In this document: positions 8,521 to 18,180 of the stretch, in pieces
Numbering within the stretch: position 1 is the first letter of the stretch
How the letters are laid out: every line of letters starts with the position of its first letter
Source: Hyphomicrobiales bacterium
Lineage (GTDB): Bacteria > Pseudomonadota > Alphaproteobacteria > Rhizobiales > Rhizobiaceae
NCBI GenBank assembly: GCA_900473685.1
Contig: UCNE01000022.1
Span: 1 to 64,000 of the forward strand
DNA length: 64,000 nt
Direction: 5' to 3'
Translations under genes and position numbers: made by a program
Notes under the pieces: generated by a model
Database searches by the model: none
The model's input: the letters and a program-made list of their open reading frames with translations, nothing else
Told to the model about the DNA's origin: nothing

Positions 8521-8823
8521 GTTCAGACCGTGCAGCTCTTGCCAACAGGCATTCGCGTGAACAACAGATTTGCATCCGTGTTCGTTGAGAGGATTTATAG
8601 ACTATTTTTAAAACGGGTCTAGCTGCAATGCAGCATGGGTGCCATGCACATGATGCATACGTTCCACAACACGCAAAAATCGTTCAACAAAAATCAGGCA
8701 AGAAAGACGGGCTTTCGCAGCGCCGGTTGTTTCCGCTAGACTGCTTGTACTCTTTGAGGAATCGATCTTCGTCGCACGACGCGATCCCGCCGGCCGGTTT
8801 CTCCCCCATCGCAGGAAAAGTCC
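8521..8823. other. Intergenic region before pepP
   Basis: About 300 bp that must contain the upstream region of the small RNA on the minus strand and the promoter of the aminopeptidase on the plus strand. An AT-rich block at 8591-8613 includes TATAAA on the minus strand with a poor upstream hexamer. A run of short TGCAT/ATGCA palindromes lies at 8624-8660. No gene is supported. Confidence 0.4.
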
Positions 8824-10659
8824 ATGTTCCAGTCTTTTGAAGTCAAATCCACTCCGCAATTCGGCAAGGTGCGCGTCGACGCGCTGCGGGCAGCACTTGC
8901 CGCCTTGAACGTCGACGGCTTTCTCGTCCCCCGGGCCGACGAATATCAGGGCGAGTACGTTCCCGCCTCGGCTGAACGCATGTCCTGGCTCACCGGCTTT
9001 ACCGGGTCTGCCGGTGTTGTTCTCGTCACGCAGAGTCAAGCAATTGTCTTCGTGGATGGCCGCTACGTCACCCAGCTTAAGGAACAAGTCGACGGCACGG
9101 TCTTTACCGGTGGCGATCTGGTCGGCGAGCCGCCGCATCTGTGGCTGGAACACAACGGCAAAAAGGGCTTCCGGCTCGGTATCGATCCTTGGCTGCACAC
9201 GGGCGCCGAAGTCCGTAAGCTGGAAAAGGCCCTGGAAGGGCTTGGCGGCGCTCTGGTCTTTCTCGATCACAACCCGCTCGATCGGCAATGGAAGGACCGG
9301 CCAGCCGCACCGCTGGGCCGCGTCAAGATTCAGCCGCTCGATCAATCCGGCATTCTCGCCAAGGACAAATTGACAACAATGGCGGCGGAGATCGCCAAGG
9401 CTGGCGCTGATGCTGTCGTGCTGACCGATCCGTCATCGATCGCCTGGACCTTCAACATCCGCGGCAGCGATGTGCCGCACACGCCGCATCCCCTCGCCCG
9501 CGCCGTCGTCCATGCCGACGGCAGCGCCGAGTTGTTTCTCGACAAGCGCAAGGCCGGGATCGAGGAAGAAGCCTATCTCACTCAGCTTTCAACGCTTGAG
9601 GCCCCCTCTTCCTTCGAAGACAAGATCGCCGCCCTCGCCGCGACCGGCAAGAAGATCATGATCGATCCCGACCACGCGCCCTTCGCTCTGGCCGAACGCA
9701 TCCGCGTCAGCGGCGGCACGGTCGTTGAGGCGATCGACCCCGCCCGCCTGCCCCGCGCTTGCAAGAATGCGGCCGAGCTGGAAGGCTCCGCCCGCGCCCA
9801 TCTGCAGGACGGCGCCGCCATGGTCGAGTTCCTTGCGTGGCTTGACCAGACTCAGCCCGGCACAATCTCCGAGATTGCAGCCGTCGAAAAACTCGAGGAC
9901 TGCCGCGCCGCCGTCGGCCAGCGGATGCAGAACCCGCTCAAGGACATTTCCTTCGACACGATCTCCGGTGCTGGCGAGCATGCCGCGATCATGCATTACC
10001 GGGTCACCACCGACAGCGATCTTACCATCGCTGATGGAACCATGTTCCTGATCGATTCCGGCGCCCAGTACATCAACGGCACCACCGACATCACCCGCAC
10101 CGTCGCGATCGGCACCGTGCCGGAAGAGCAGCGCCGTTTCTTCACACTGGTGCTGAAGGGCATGATCGCCATCAGCGTTGCCCGTTTTCCAAAGGGTTCG
10201 CGCGGCGTCGATCTGGATCCCTTGGCACGCATTGCCTTGTGGAAAGCCGGAGCGGATTTCGCCCACGGCACTGGCCACGGCGTCGGCTCCTATCTCTCGG
10301 TGCATGAAGGACCGCAGCGCATTTCCCGCGCTTCGATGCAGGAACTGCTGCCCGGCATGATCCTCTCCAATGAGCCCGGATACTACCGCCCCGGCGCCTT
10401 CGGCATCCGCATCGAAAATCTCGTGCACGTGTTTGCGGCCAGCGACATCGACGGTGGCGACCTGCCGATGCTGGGTTTCGAAACACTGACCTTCTGCCCG
10501 ATCGACCGCCGCCTGGTCGTGGCAGCCCTGCTGACAGACGAAGAACTGTCCTGGCTGAACGCGTACCACCAGGAAACGCAGGAAAAGCTCTTGCCGCTGA
10601 TTTCGGATGAGGCGGTGCAAACCTGGTTGAAAGCAGCGACCGCACCGCTCAGCCGCTAA
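8824..10659 (+). CDS. Aminopeptidase P family metallopeptidase (M24B)
   Basis: 611 residues, the long eukaryote-like form of Xaa-Pro aminopeptidase, which removes N-terminal residues preceding proline. There are two creatinase-like N-terminal domains (about 1-160 and 160-310) and a C-terminal pita-bread catalytic domain. The dinuclear metal ligands can be seen in FLIDSGAQY and GTTDITRT (two Asp), HGTGHGVGSYL (His), NEPGYY (Glu) and IRIENL (Glu). There is no signal peptide, so it is cytoplasmic. It is monocistronic, ending in a strong terminator shared with the convergent azlCD operon. Confidence 0.93.
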   Translation: MFQSFEVKSTPQFGKVRVDALRAALAALNVDGFLVPRADEYQGEYVPASAERMSWLTGFTGSAGVVLVTQSQAIVFVDGRYVTQLKEQVDGTVFTGGDLVGEPPHLWLEHNGKKGFRLGIDPWLHTGAEVRKLEKALEGLGGALVFLDHNPLDRQWKDRPAAPLGRVKIQPLDQSGILAKDKLTTMAAEIAKAGADAVVLTDPSSIAWTFNIRGSDVPHTPHPLARAVVHADGSAELFLDKRKAGIEEEAYLTQLSTLEAPSSFEDKIAALAATGKKIMIDPDHAPFALAERIRVSGGTVVEAIDPARLPRACKNAAELEGSARAHLQDGAAMVEFLAWLDQTQPGTISEIAAVEKLEDCRAAVGQRMQNPLKDISFDTISGAGEHAAIMHYRVTTDSDLTIADGTMFLIDSGAQYINGTTDITRTVAIGTVPEEQRRFFTLVLKGMIAISVARFPKGSRGVDLDPLARIALWKAGADFAHGTGHGVGSYLSVHEGPQRISRASMQELLPGMILSNEPGYYRPGAFGIRIENLVHVFAASDIDGGDLPMLGFETLTFCPIDRRLVVAALLTDEELSWLNAYHQETQEKLLPLISDEAVQTWLKAATAPLSR

Positions 10660-10665
10660 AAAATC

Positions 10666-10696
10666 AGGCCCGCTTCGCAAGAAGCGGGCCTTTTTA
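10666..10696. terminator. Bidirectional terminator between pepP-type gene and azlD
   Basis: A perfect 11-bp stem AGGCCCGCTTC/GAAGCGGGCCT with loop GCAA, flanked by T residues on the plus side and by AAAAAAT on the other, so it can end transcripts from both convergent genes. Confidence 0.9.
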
Positions 10697-11008
10697 TTAG
10701 ACCAGGAGATGCCGGATCGCCATCACGACGAGCCAGCCGGCCAGCAGCATCCAGAGCGATGAAAAGCGCAGGCCGATAACCAGCGCAACAAGCATGGCCA
10801 CGGCGACATCCCAGCCGCCGGAAAGGAAGGCCGGTGCGACCAGCGTCGATAGCACAGCCGCCGGCACCGCGTTCAGCGCTGCTTCCATGCGCGGCGGAAT
10901 GCGCTTCATCTGCGTGATCATCACATAGCCGCCAATGCGGGTGAGAAACGTCGCGACGGCGGCGGCGAGGATCACATAGATCAGCTGCATATGCTCTGCA
11001 TTATCCAT
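10697..11008 (-). CDS. azlD: AzlD family branched-chain amino acid exporter subunit
   Basis: 103 residues with about four transmembrane helices and the AzlD pattern FLTRIGGYVM near residue 22 and ALNAVPAAVLSTLVAP near residue 44. AzlD is the small partner of AzlC in LIV-E type exporters of branched-chain amino acids or related compounds. It starts 2 bp after the azlC stop, so the two are translationally linked. Confidence 0.9.
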   Translation of the reverse strand: MDNAEHMQLIYVILAAAVATFLTRIGGYVMITQMKRIPPRMEAALNAVPAAVLSTLVAPAFLSGGWDVAVAMLVALVIGLRFSSLWMLLAGWLVVMAIRHLLV

Positions 11009-11010
11009 GA

Positions 11011-11727
11011 TCAGACCTCATGCTCCAGCGTGACGGGTTCTTCATGCCGTTTCGACAACGGCATGCAAGCGGCAAGCAGGATACCGGCGATGGCGCCGAT
11101 GCTGACATGCCATGGCGATCCGACGACATGCATGGCGGCAATTGAGGCCAGCGAGCTGACCGCGACGACCGGCAACCAGTTGTCGCGCTTGCGGAAACCG
11201 AGGACCAGTCCCATGAAATAGATCGGCAGGAGCACATCGAGACCGATCGCCTTGGGGTCGCCGATCATCTGGCCGAAGATCGCGCCGAGCAGCGTCATGA
11301 TCTGCCAGGGCAGATAGATGATCATCCCGAATCCGAGATACCACGCAAAAGTCACCGGCTCGCCGCGCTCCGCCCGCTTTTCCGTTTCGGCATATTGCGG
11401 ATCGACCAGCAGGAAGAAGGCAAAGAACTTCTGCAGTCCGGAGAAATGGCGGATATGCCGGGCGATCGATGCCGAATAAAGAATATGGCGGAAATTGACG
11501 GCAAAAATCGACAGGACAATCAGCCAGGGCTGAACGTTGTGGCCGAACAATTCAAGGCCGACCATCTGGCTGGCACCGGCATAGACCGTGGCACTCATGA
11601 ACACCGCGTCGAAAACGGAAAACCCGTTATCGACCGCCAGCGCCCCGAACAGCGCTCCGAAGGGCGCGGCGGAGACCATGACAGGAAACCCGCCACGCAC
11701 ACCCTGCCAGAAATCGTCTTTTGTCAT
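11011..11727 (-). CDS. azlC: AzlC family branched-chain amino acid exporter subunit
   Basis: 238 residues with about seven hydrophobic helices. The N-terminal region GVRGGFPVMVSAAPFGALFGALA and the FMSATVYAGASQMVGLELF segment are typical of AzlC. It forms an inner membrane exporter with AzlD, encoded immediately downstream. No Lrp-type regulator lies beside it, unlike many azlCD loci, so regulation is not evident. Confidence 0.92.
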   Translation of the reverse strand: MTKDDFWQGVRGGFPVMVSAAPFGALFGALAVDNGFSVFDAVFMSATVYAGASQMVGLELFGHNVQPWLIVLSIFAVNFRHILYSASIARHIRHFSGLQKFFAFFLLVDPQYAETEKRAERGEPVTFAWYLGFGMIIYLPWQIMTLLGAIFGQMIGDPKAIGLDVLLPIYFMGLVLGFRKRDNWLPVVAVSSLASIAAMHVVGSPWHVSIGAIAGILLAACMPLSKRHEEPVTLEHEV

Positions 11728-11873
11728 TGAAGGAAACTTTCCGGAGTGACGGCGGCCATCGGCGAAGTCACACGTGCCGAGATACGTTCGTGATGAAACG
11801 CACAGATAGGCCCGGCGGGCCTATCGAACAATTCAATAAGATTGATGTTGTAATCCAAATTTCTGATCAGACG

Positions 11874-11896
11874 GAAGCCGGGCTCTCCCCGGCTTC
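11874..11896 (-). terminator. Hairpin after panB
   Basis: A perfect 9-bp inverted repeat GAAGCCGGG/CCCGGCTTC with a 5-nt loop lies 10 bp past the panB stop. No clear T-run follows on the minus strand, so terminator function is likely but not certain. Confidence 0.5.
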
Positions 11897-11905
11897 TTCA
11901 GTATC

Positions 11906-12733
11906 TTAGCGCTTCACTTGAAACGTATGCTCGATGCCCGGAAACGTGCGCGCCTTGACCTCATTCGCATAGGCCTCGAACGCCGCCGACATCTGCGGCG
12001 CGAGTTCGACGAAATGCTTGACGAAACGCGGCTTGAAATCACTGAAAATGCCGAGCATGTCGTCGGTCACGAGGATCTGGCCATCGCAGGCCGGCGATGC
12101 GCCGATGCCGATGGTCGGAGCCCGCAACGTTTCGGTGATCTCGCGTGCCAGGGGTTCGATCGTGCCTTCGACGACGATGGCAAACGCGCCGGCATCGTCG
12201 ATGGCCTTGGCGTCGCGCCGGATTTTGGCAGCTTCCTTGTCGTTGCGGCCGAGCGAACGGTAGCCGCCCATCGTGTTGACGAGCTGCGGCATCAGGCCGA
12301 CATGGCCAAGCACAGGAATGCCGCGCTGGGTGAGGAAATCCACGGTTTCCGCCATCTCCGCGCCACCCTCGAGCTTCACGGCGCTGCAGCCGGTTTCCTT
12401 GAGGATGCGGGCGGCACTGTTGAACGCCTGTTCCTTGGATTCCTGATAGGAACCGAACGGCAGATCAACGACGACACAGGCCTTTTCAGACCCGCGCATA
12501 ACAGCCTGGCCGTGGGCGATCATCATGTCGAGCGTTACGCTGACGGTCGAATCGAGACCGTAGAGCACCATGCCGAGCGAATCGCCGACCAGCATGAAAT
12601 CGACATGCGGATCGAGCAGACGCGCGATCGGCGTCGTATAGGCCGTCAGGCTTACGATCGGCCGCTCGCCCTTCAATGCCTCAATGCTACCGGGGCTCAG
12701 GCGCCGCTTTACTGCCTGTACACTCATGCTCAT
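11906..12733 (-). CDS. panB: 3-methyl-2-oxobutanoate hydroxymethyltransferase
   Basis: 275 residues. PanB transfers a hydroxymethyl group from methylene-tetrahydrofolate to 2-oxoisovalerate, giving ketopantoate, the first committed step to pantothenate and coenzyme A. The TIM barrel carries the metal/substrate motifs [15 protein letters not shown] near residue 45, DLPFGSY near 90, VKLEGG near 120 and [11 protein letters not shown] with the catalytic Glu near 185. Its start overlaps the panC stop as ATGA, so translation is probably coupled. Confidence 0.96.
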   Translation of the reverse strand: MSMSVQAVKRRLSPGSIEALKGERPIVSLTAYTTPIARLLDPHVDFMLVGDSLGMVLYGLDSTVSVTLDMMIAHGQAVMRGSEKACVVVDLPFGSYQESKEQAFNSAARILKETGCSAVKLEGGAEMAETVDFLTQRGIPVLGHVGLMPQLVNTMGGYRSLGRNDKEAAKIRRDAKAIDDAGAFAIVVEGTIEPLAREITETLRAPTIGIGASPACDGQILVTDDMLGIFSDFKPRFVKHFVELAPQMSAAFEAYANEVKARTFPGIEHTFQVKR

Positions 12734-13605
12734 GCCACCTTTGCAAATTTTGCGGTTTTTGGGCTGAAAACCCGGTTATCGAGCAGCTTCGTGCTCCCGA
12801 AGCGGATAAAAAGCAACAGAAGAACCGGTTTTTCGCCGATTTCGGTCAATTCATGCAGGGTTTCGGGATCGCGCAACGCCACCAATTCCGGCTTGGCCAG
12901 CGGCTCGGAAGCGATGAAATCACTTACTGCCTTTTCAAGCGCAGCCACGTCGGTGATGCCCTCGGCGATCAGTCTTTCGGCCTCGTCGAGCGCCTTCGGC
13001 ACGATGGCCGCAGCCGCCCGCTCAGCCGGCGTCAGGTAGACATTGCGCGACGAACAGGCCAGCCCATCGGCCTCGCGCACCGTTGCCACGCCGACCACCT
13101 CAACCGGCTGCGCCATGTCCTCGACCATGCGGCGGATGATCTGCAGCTGCTGGAAATCCTTCTCGCCGAAATAGGCACGGTCCGGCTGGACGATATTGAA
13201 CAGCTTGGTGACGACGGTGGCCACGCCGGCGAAATGACCGGGACGGATGGAGCCTTCGAGCTCGCTGCCAAGTGTTGGCACATCGACCACCGTTTCCATC
13301 GGGTGCGGATACATATCCGACACGCCGGGCGCAAACAGGAAATCGGCACCGCCTTCGACCAGCATCGCCTGATCGCGGGCAAGATCGCGCGGATATTTCG
13401 TCAGGTCCTCATTGGCGCCGAACTGTAGCGGATTGACGAACAGGCTGACGACGACGATGTCGTTTGCCGCCCGCGCCCGGGCAACCAGTTCCATATGACC
13501 GACATGCAGATAACCCATGGTTGGAACGAGACCGATGGTTTTTCCGGCGCGGCGATGGCCATTCAGGCGTGCGCGCAGGTCGGCAATGGTGGTGATTGTT
13601 TCCAT
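12730..13605 (-). CDS. panC: Pantothenate synthetase
   Basis: 291 residues from the ATG at 13605, which follows GGAGGA at ideal spacing; the frame is open further upstream but lacks a ribosome site. PanC joins pantoate and beta-alanine using ATP. The nucleotidyltransferase HxGH signature occurs in [15 protein letters not shown] near residue 30, and [18 protein letters not shown] follows. The KMSKS-like motif is the ACSSRN segment near residue 183. First gene of a two-gene panC-panB operon. Confidence 0.95.
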   Translation of the reverse strand: METITTIADLRARLNGHRRAGKTIGLVPTMGYLHVGHMELVARARAANDIVVVSLFVNPLQFGANEDLTKYPRDLARDQAMLVEGGADFLFAPGVSDMYPHPMETVVDVPTLGSELEGSIRPGHFAGVATVVTKLFNIVQPDRAYFGEKDFQQLQIIRRMVEDMAQPVEVVGVATVREADGLACSSRNVYLTPAERAAAAIVPKALDEAERLIAEGITDVAALEKAVSDFIASEPLAKPELVALRDPETLHELTEIGEKPVLLLLFIRFGSTKLLDNRVFSPKTAKFAKVA

Positions 13606-13798
13606 CTCGGGATCCTCCAATCCGCAAGCGTGCCGCCGTGTTGACGACGGCTGTCCTTGCCGGGTCTTTGCTTGGGGCATCCACACGAAACCCGGTGCGG
13701 TTTCCTAACGTGTGCAGTGCAAAAAGACAATTCAAGAATCGAAGGCAAGAATTATCACGAGGAGAAACGGGCTCCGGTTGCCCCGGAGCCCGGCCTCG

Positions 13799-14545
13799 TC
13801 ATTTGCCGCGAGCTTCGACCGTCTGCTCGATAGCGCCGAAGATCGAGTGTCCCGCCTTGTCGTTCATCTCGATGCGAACCACGTCACCCGCTTGCAAGGG
13901 AGTGTTGACGACGCACGAGCCGGTCGCGACGATGCTGCCTGCGATCAGCGGCCGTTTCGCGACCGCTGTAACGACGGCACTGGCGTTGTCCTTGGTCCCG
14001 CCTTTGCCCCCGTCGACCGGCTTGTTGTTGCAGCGCACAATCAACGAGAGATCTGCCCCGCCGCCCAACTCATCCGGGGTGACTGCGACCGGCGAGAACG
14101 ACGAAGCAGCAACGGCACCATCGGCGGAAACATCATTGGCGAGCAGAACGAGGAGAATGGCCTGCCCTGCTTCGTCGGCGCCCGCCTGCGCATCGACGTC
14201 ATCGACAATCACGGCAAGCTGGGCGGCCGCCGAAATGTTCGAAGCTCCCTCCTTAACCTGGATCGGATCGCGGGGACCGGTAAAACCGCCGGAGCCGCCA
14301 GCCCAGAAAAACGCGCGCGGCAACGGCGAAGCAGCATCATGCTCATGAAACCGCATGGTCGGCTGCGCGCCGGTCTCAAGGCCGACGGCAACCCGCGCCA
14401 ACCGGGGACCGGCATGCGCCCAGTCATCGATTGCAGCCTGAAGCGTGCGGGCAATATGGCCGACTTCCGAGCAGCGGGTCAGATCCTTGGAGACGACGAC
14501 GAGTTTGCCGTCGCGTGTACTGTCTTTCAGAGTGGCCAGTTTCAT
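13799..14545 (-). CDS. Fumarylacetoacetate hydrolase-like protein lacking catalytic residues
   Basis: 248 residues. The N-terminus (MKLATLKDSTRDGKLVVVSKDL) and C-terminus (DVVRIEMNDKAGHSIFGAIEQT) closely match bacterial FAH family proteins of about 330 residues. The central part is about 80 residues short. Where active members carry an acidic metal ligand in a pattern like DFEAEVAVV, this protein reads ISAAAQLAVIVDD, and the GSG(T)xSN loop is replaced by ATGSCVVNT. Seen: the shortening and missing residues. Inferred: it retains the fold but probably lacks hydrolase activity. GAGGAAC precedes the start. It is not in an aromatic catabolism operon. Confidence 0.75.
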   Translation of the reverse strand: MKLATLKDSTRDGKLVVVSKDLTRCSEVGHIARTLQAAIDDWAHAGPRLARVAVGLETGAQPTMRFHEHDAASPLPRAFFWAGGSGGFTGPRDPIQVKEGASNISAAAQLAVIVDDVDAQAGADEAGQAILLVLLANDVSADGAVAASSFSPVAVTPDELGGGADLSLIVRCNNKPVDGGKGGTKDNASAVVTAVAKRPLIAGSIVATGSCVVNTPLQAGDVVRIEMNDKAGHSIFGAIEQTVEARGK

Positions 14546-14940
14546 CGCTTGCGTGTTCCTCGGGTTCTGGTTGACACCGGCAGTTCTTTGACCGCCTGGC
14601 CCATAGGATACTATTTGACGACAGGTGTCGCGCCGAATTTACAAAGAAAGCCGGGAGGCATTGGTGCAGCGCATCAGGTCGATTTCCATTTGCAATACCG
14701 GTAGGCCGGAGAGCCCTGCCCGACAAGGGACGGCCGCAGCGCCGTGCAGGCAAAAATTCATTGATGAGGGTGCAGCATTATCCTGCAACAGTACACGTAA
14801 AAGTAATATATAATACAAGACGCAACATCTGTTCAGCGCTTGATAACAGGTTCCAGTTACCCTCGCGACAATACAGGCCAGCGGCCATTAATTGCCGGCC
14901 AGAGAAATGCCACCACCACTGAACCAAATCGGGATTTCGG
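14546..14940. other. Intergenic region, about 395 bp
   Basis: Divergent spacer between the FAH-like gene and the GAF-PAS-GGDEF-EAL gene. It contains a TATAAT hexamer at 14809-14814 oriented toward the plus-strand gene, without a clear -35. No gene, repeat or stable hairpin was recognised. Confidence 0.4.
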
Positions 14941-17139
14941 ATGGACACGGATACGGCTGATGCGGACACGAGCGGCAAGATAGAGCGCGGCCGGTTGGAG
15001 GCGTTGTCAAACCTGTGGATCGCCGGGACGGCGGCAGAACCGCGCTTTGATACAATCGCTCACCTTGCCGCCCAGCTTTTCGACGCACCGATGGCTTTCA
15101 TCACACTGGTCGAAAAGGATATGCAGCGTTTCAAGGCCCTGCATGGGATCAGTGTTCCCGATATCGCCCGTTCCCTGTCGGTCTGCACCCATACGATTAA
15201 GAGCGGTGAGACTCTCGTCATTAATGACATGCTCGAAGATCCCCGTTTTTCCGGTAATCCGCTGGTCACCGGATCGCCATTCATGCGGTTCTATGCCGGT
15301 ACCCCGCTGATCACTGCCGAGGGCTTTCGCATTGGTGCGCTGTGCATTGCCGATACGGTGCCTCGAAGCGATTTCAACGAACACCAAAAGACAACGCTCA
15401 AACTTCTCAGCGCACTGGTCATGGAACAGATGCGGCTGCGCCGCGCGGAGATCATCCGCTCGACGGTGATGAATTTTTCCGACGCGACGGAGCTGGCTTT
15501 CTTCGCGATCGATACGGCGGGGCGGATCGAATTCGTCAATCGAGCGGCGCTCAACCTCTTCGGCTATCGCCAGGACGAGATGGTCGGCCAATTGATCGAC
15601 ATCATTATTCCGGACCGGTTTCGCGGTGCCCATCACGCCGGGCTTGCGCGGGTTCTGGCAGGAGGCACGACAAAACTGATCGGCAAGACCGTCGAAGTGG
15701 TGGCCCGCAAACGCGACCAGACCGAGGTGCCGATCGAGATTTCGATGTCGCTGTGGAAAGACGAGCGCGGGGTCGGTATGGGGGCGGTTATCCGCGACAT
15801 TACCGACCGGCGCGAGCGTGATACCCGGCTGCTCAGAATGGCCAATCAGGATACGTTGACGGGCCTCAACAACAGGCACCGGTTTGAAAACCTGCTGCAG
15901 GATGTACTGTCGGAAAACCGGGCTGTAACCGTTGCCCTCATCGATCTCGACGGCTTCAAGGATGTCAACGACAGCCTCGGCCACGCCGTCGGGGATGCCC
16001 TGCTACAGGCCGTCGCGGTCCGGCTGCCATCGGTTCTTGCCGCCAATGTCAGCGTGGCGCGCTTCGGCGGTGACAAATTCGCCATCCTGCTACCGGGCGA
16101 CCGGTCCGCCCATGAGGCAATGGGAGCGATCGACGCGGCTCTTTCGGCCTTCGAAGCGCCGTTCGATGTCGGCGGCAATGTTTTCCAGCTCGCGGCATCC
16201 ATCGGCATTGCGCTTGCGCCGCAGCATGGTGCCGATGCCGAAGAACTGCTCGCCAGCGCCGATTTCGCACTCTACCGGGCGAAACAGGCCGGTGGCGGCA
16301 CCATGATGATGTTCGAGCCCGAAATGCGCAGCGCGTCTCTCGCCCGGCGGGCCACCCAGGACGAGCTGCTGCGGGCGCTGAAGAATGGCGAACTTGTCTT
16401 GTACTATCAGCCGCAGGTCTCCCTGGAAGACGGGCATATCCTTGGTGTCGAAGCGCTGATCCGCTGGCAGCACCCCCGGCTGGGCCTGCTCTATCCCACG
16501 GACTTCCTGCCGGCCGTCGAATCAAGCTCGCTCGCTTTACCAGTCGGTTGGTGGGTTTTGCGCGAAGCCTGCCGTCAGGCGGCGGAATGGCGGGCGATCG
16601 GCTTGCCGCTGATCAAAGTCAACGTCAACCTGTTTGCGGCCCAATACCGGGCGGGTACGCTCGTCCAGCATGTCATAAGCGCGCTTGCCGATCACAAGCT
16701 GCCGCCGTCGGCCCTTGGCCTTGAGGTAACGGAGACGATAGCGCTGCTGAACGACGACAATGCCTTTGCCGCCGTGCACCGCCTGCGTGATCTCGGGGTC
16801 GGCATCGCCTTCGACGATTTTGGCACCGGCTTTGCGTCCTTAAGTTCGCTGCAGCGATTTCCGCTGACGACATTGAAGATCGACCGGAGCTTTATCAGCG
16901 AGATGACGGAGAACCCGCACGATGCGGCCATCACCAGGGCAATGCTGATGATGAGCGCCGAACTGGGCCTCGAAACAATTGCCGAAGGCATCGAAACCGA
17001 GGAGCAGGAACGGGCTCTGCGGCGGCTCGGCTGCAAGGCGGGCCAAGGCTATCGCTACGGCAAGGCACTCCCCCCGGACCAGACAGCAGTGCTGCTGGCC
17101 ATCGGCATAGCCGGGCAACCGGCACGGCAGCTGAACTGA
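14941..17139 (+). CDS. GAF-PAS-GGDEF-EAL protein, probable c-di-GMP phosphodiesterase
   Basis: 732 residues without membrane segments. Domains in order: GAF (about 25-170), PAS (about 175-295), GGDEF (about 300-460) and EAL (about 470-725). The cyclase motif reads GGDKF (376-380): the catalytic Glu is replaced by Lys, so GTP cyclisation is unlikely, though GTP binding may still regulate. The EAL side looks intact: EAL at 504-506, N561/N563, E-V-T-E near 596 and DDFGTG at 625-630. Inferred role: a cytoplasmic phosphodiesterase degrading c-di-GMP under control of GAF and PAS sensors. The start is not backed by a strong ribosome site. Confidence 0.88.
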   Translation: MDTDTADADTSGKIERGRLEALSNLWIAGTAAEPRFDTIAHLAAQLFDAPMAFITLVEKDMQRFKALHGISVPDIARSLSVCTHTIKSGETLVINDMLEDPRFSGNPLVTGSPFMRFYAGTPLITAEGFRIGALCIADTVPRSDFNEHQKTTLKLLSALVMEQMRLRRAEIIRSTVMNFSDATELAFFAIDTAGRIEFVNRAALNLFGYRQDEMVGQLIDIIIPDRFRGAHHAGLARVLAGGTTKLIGKTVEVVARKRDQTEVPIEISMSLWKDERGVGMGAVIRDITDRRERDTRLLRMANQDTLTGLNNRHRFENLLQDVLSENRAVTVALIDLDGFKDVNDSLGHAVGDALLQAVAVRLPSVLAANVSVARFGGDKFAILLPGDRSAHEAMGAIDAALSAFEAPFDVGGNVFQLAASIGIALAPQHGADAEELLASADFALYRAKQAGGGTMMMFEPEMRSASLARRATQDELLRALKNGELVLYYQPQVSLEDGHILGVEALIRWQHPRLGLLYPTDFLPAVESSSLALPVGWWVLREACRQAAEWRAIGLPLIKVNVNLFAAQYRAGTLVQHVISALADHKLPPSALGLEVTETIALLNDDNAFAAVHRLRDLGVGIAFDDFGTGFASLSSLQRFPLTTLKIDRSFISEMTENPHDAAITRAMLMMSAELGLETIAEGIETEEQERALRRLGCKAGQGYRYGKALPPDQTAVLLAIGIAGQPARQLN

Positions 17140-17140
17140 A

Positions 17141-17164
17141 GCGCGGCACCATCTTCTGCCGCGC
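17141..17164. terminator. Hairpin between convergent genes
   Basis: A perfect 8-bp inverted repeat GCGCGGCA/TGCCGCGC with an 8-nt loop sits between the EAL gene and pit. Neither side has a good T-run, so it may be a weak terminator or an mRNA 3'-end stabiliser. Confidence 0.45.
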
Positions 17165-17178
17165 AGCGACCTGTTCGC

Positions 17179-18180
17179 TTAGAGCAGGCCGACCAGGAAA
17201 TAGAACAGTGCGGATATCAGCGCCGCCGCCGGCAGGGTGACGATCCAGGCGATCAGGATATTGCCCGCAAGCCCCCAGCGCACCGCCGAGACGCGCCGTG
17301 CCGCACCGACACCGATGATGGCGCCCGTGATCGTATGCGTGGTCGAAACGGGAATGCCCAGCCATGTCGCAGCAAACAGGGTGATCGCCCCGCCGGTTTC
17401 CGCGCAAAACCCCTGCATCGGATTGAGCTTGGTGATCTTCGAGCCCATCGTGTGGACGATCCGCCAGCCGCCGAACAGGGTGCCGAGCGCCATCGCCGAC
17501 TGGCAGGTGATGACCACCCAGAACGGCACGAAGAACGTATCGCCGAGATAGCCCTGGCTGAACAGCAGCACAGCAATGATACCCATGGTCTTCTGCGCAT
17601 CGTTGCCTCCGTGGCCGAGCGAGTAGAGCGAAGCCGATATGAACTGGAGACCGCGAAAGCTGCGATCGACGGCAAACGGCGTCTGCCGCAGGCAAACCCA
17701 GGAAACGATGAGGACGAGCAGCAGCGCCAGCGTGAAACCGATCATCGGCGACATGAAGATGGCACCGACGGTTTTCAGAAGGCCCGAGAGAACGATCGCA
17801 TCGCCACCGGTCTTGGCAAGACCAGCGCCAACGAGACCACCGACCAGCGCGTGCGACGAGCTTGACGGGATGCCGAAAATCCAGGTGACGATGTTCCAGA
17901 TGATTGCACCCATCAGGGCAGCAAAGATCACCTGCGGCGTGACGATGGACGGATCGATGATGCCGGTTCCGAGCGTCTCGGCAACATGCAGGCCGAAGAA
18001 CAGGAAGGCGATGAAATTGAAGAAAGCCGCCCACATGACAGCATATTGCGGCCGCAACACCCGCGTCGAAACGATCGTGGCGATCGAATTGGCGGCATCA
18101 TGCAGGCCGTTGAGAAAATCGAAGAACACCGCGACGCCAATCAGGGCGACGAGCAGCGGAAAGGCGAGGGTCGCGTCCAT
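17179..18180 (-). CDS. pit: PiT family inorganic phosphate transporter
   Basis: 333 residues with about ten transmembrane helices. The two PiT signature repeats are visible: FDFLNGLHDAANSIATIVSTR near residue 20 and SLGHGGNDAQKTMGII near residue 195, each with the conserved GxxDxxN-type pattern. It imports phosphate, probably as a metal-phosphate complex, by proton symport. Its start overlaps the DUF47 stop by one base (TGATG). In rhizobia this low-affinity system is used when phosphate is plentiful and is repressed by PhoB under starvation (established for the orfA-pit operon of Sinorhizobium meliloti). Confidence 0.96.
   Translation of the reverse strand: MDATLAFPLLVALIGVAVFFDFLNGLHDAANSIATIVSTRVLRPQYAVMWAAFFNFIAFLFFGLHVAETLGTGIIDPSIVTPQVIFAALMGAIIWNIVTWIFGIPSSSSHALVGGLVGAGLAKTGGDAIVLSGLLKTVGAIFMSPMIGFTLALLLVLIVSWVCLRQTPFAVDRSFRGLQFISASLYSLGHGGNDAQKTMGIIAVLLFSQGYLGDTFFVPFWVVITCQSAMALGTLFGGWRIVHTMGSKITKLNPMQGFCAETGGAITLFAATWLGIPVSTTHTITGAIIGVGAARRVSAVRWGLAGNILIAWIVTLPAAALISALFYFLVGLL

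Noticed and set aside
8389..8622. Possible 77-residue plus-strand gene with GGAGG-rich DNA
   Set aside because: The GGAGG runs are the complement of the small RNA loops, and the peptide resembles no protein.
9589..10680. A 363-codon frame antisense to the aminopeptidase P gene
   Set aside because: Same GC-bias shadow effect; no ribosome site or family match, and the plus-strand gene has all metal ligands.
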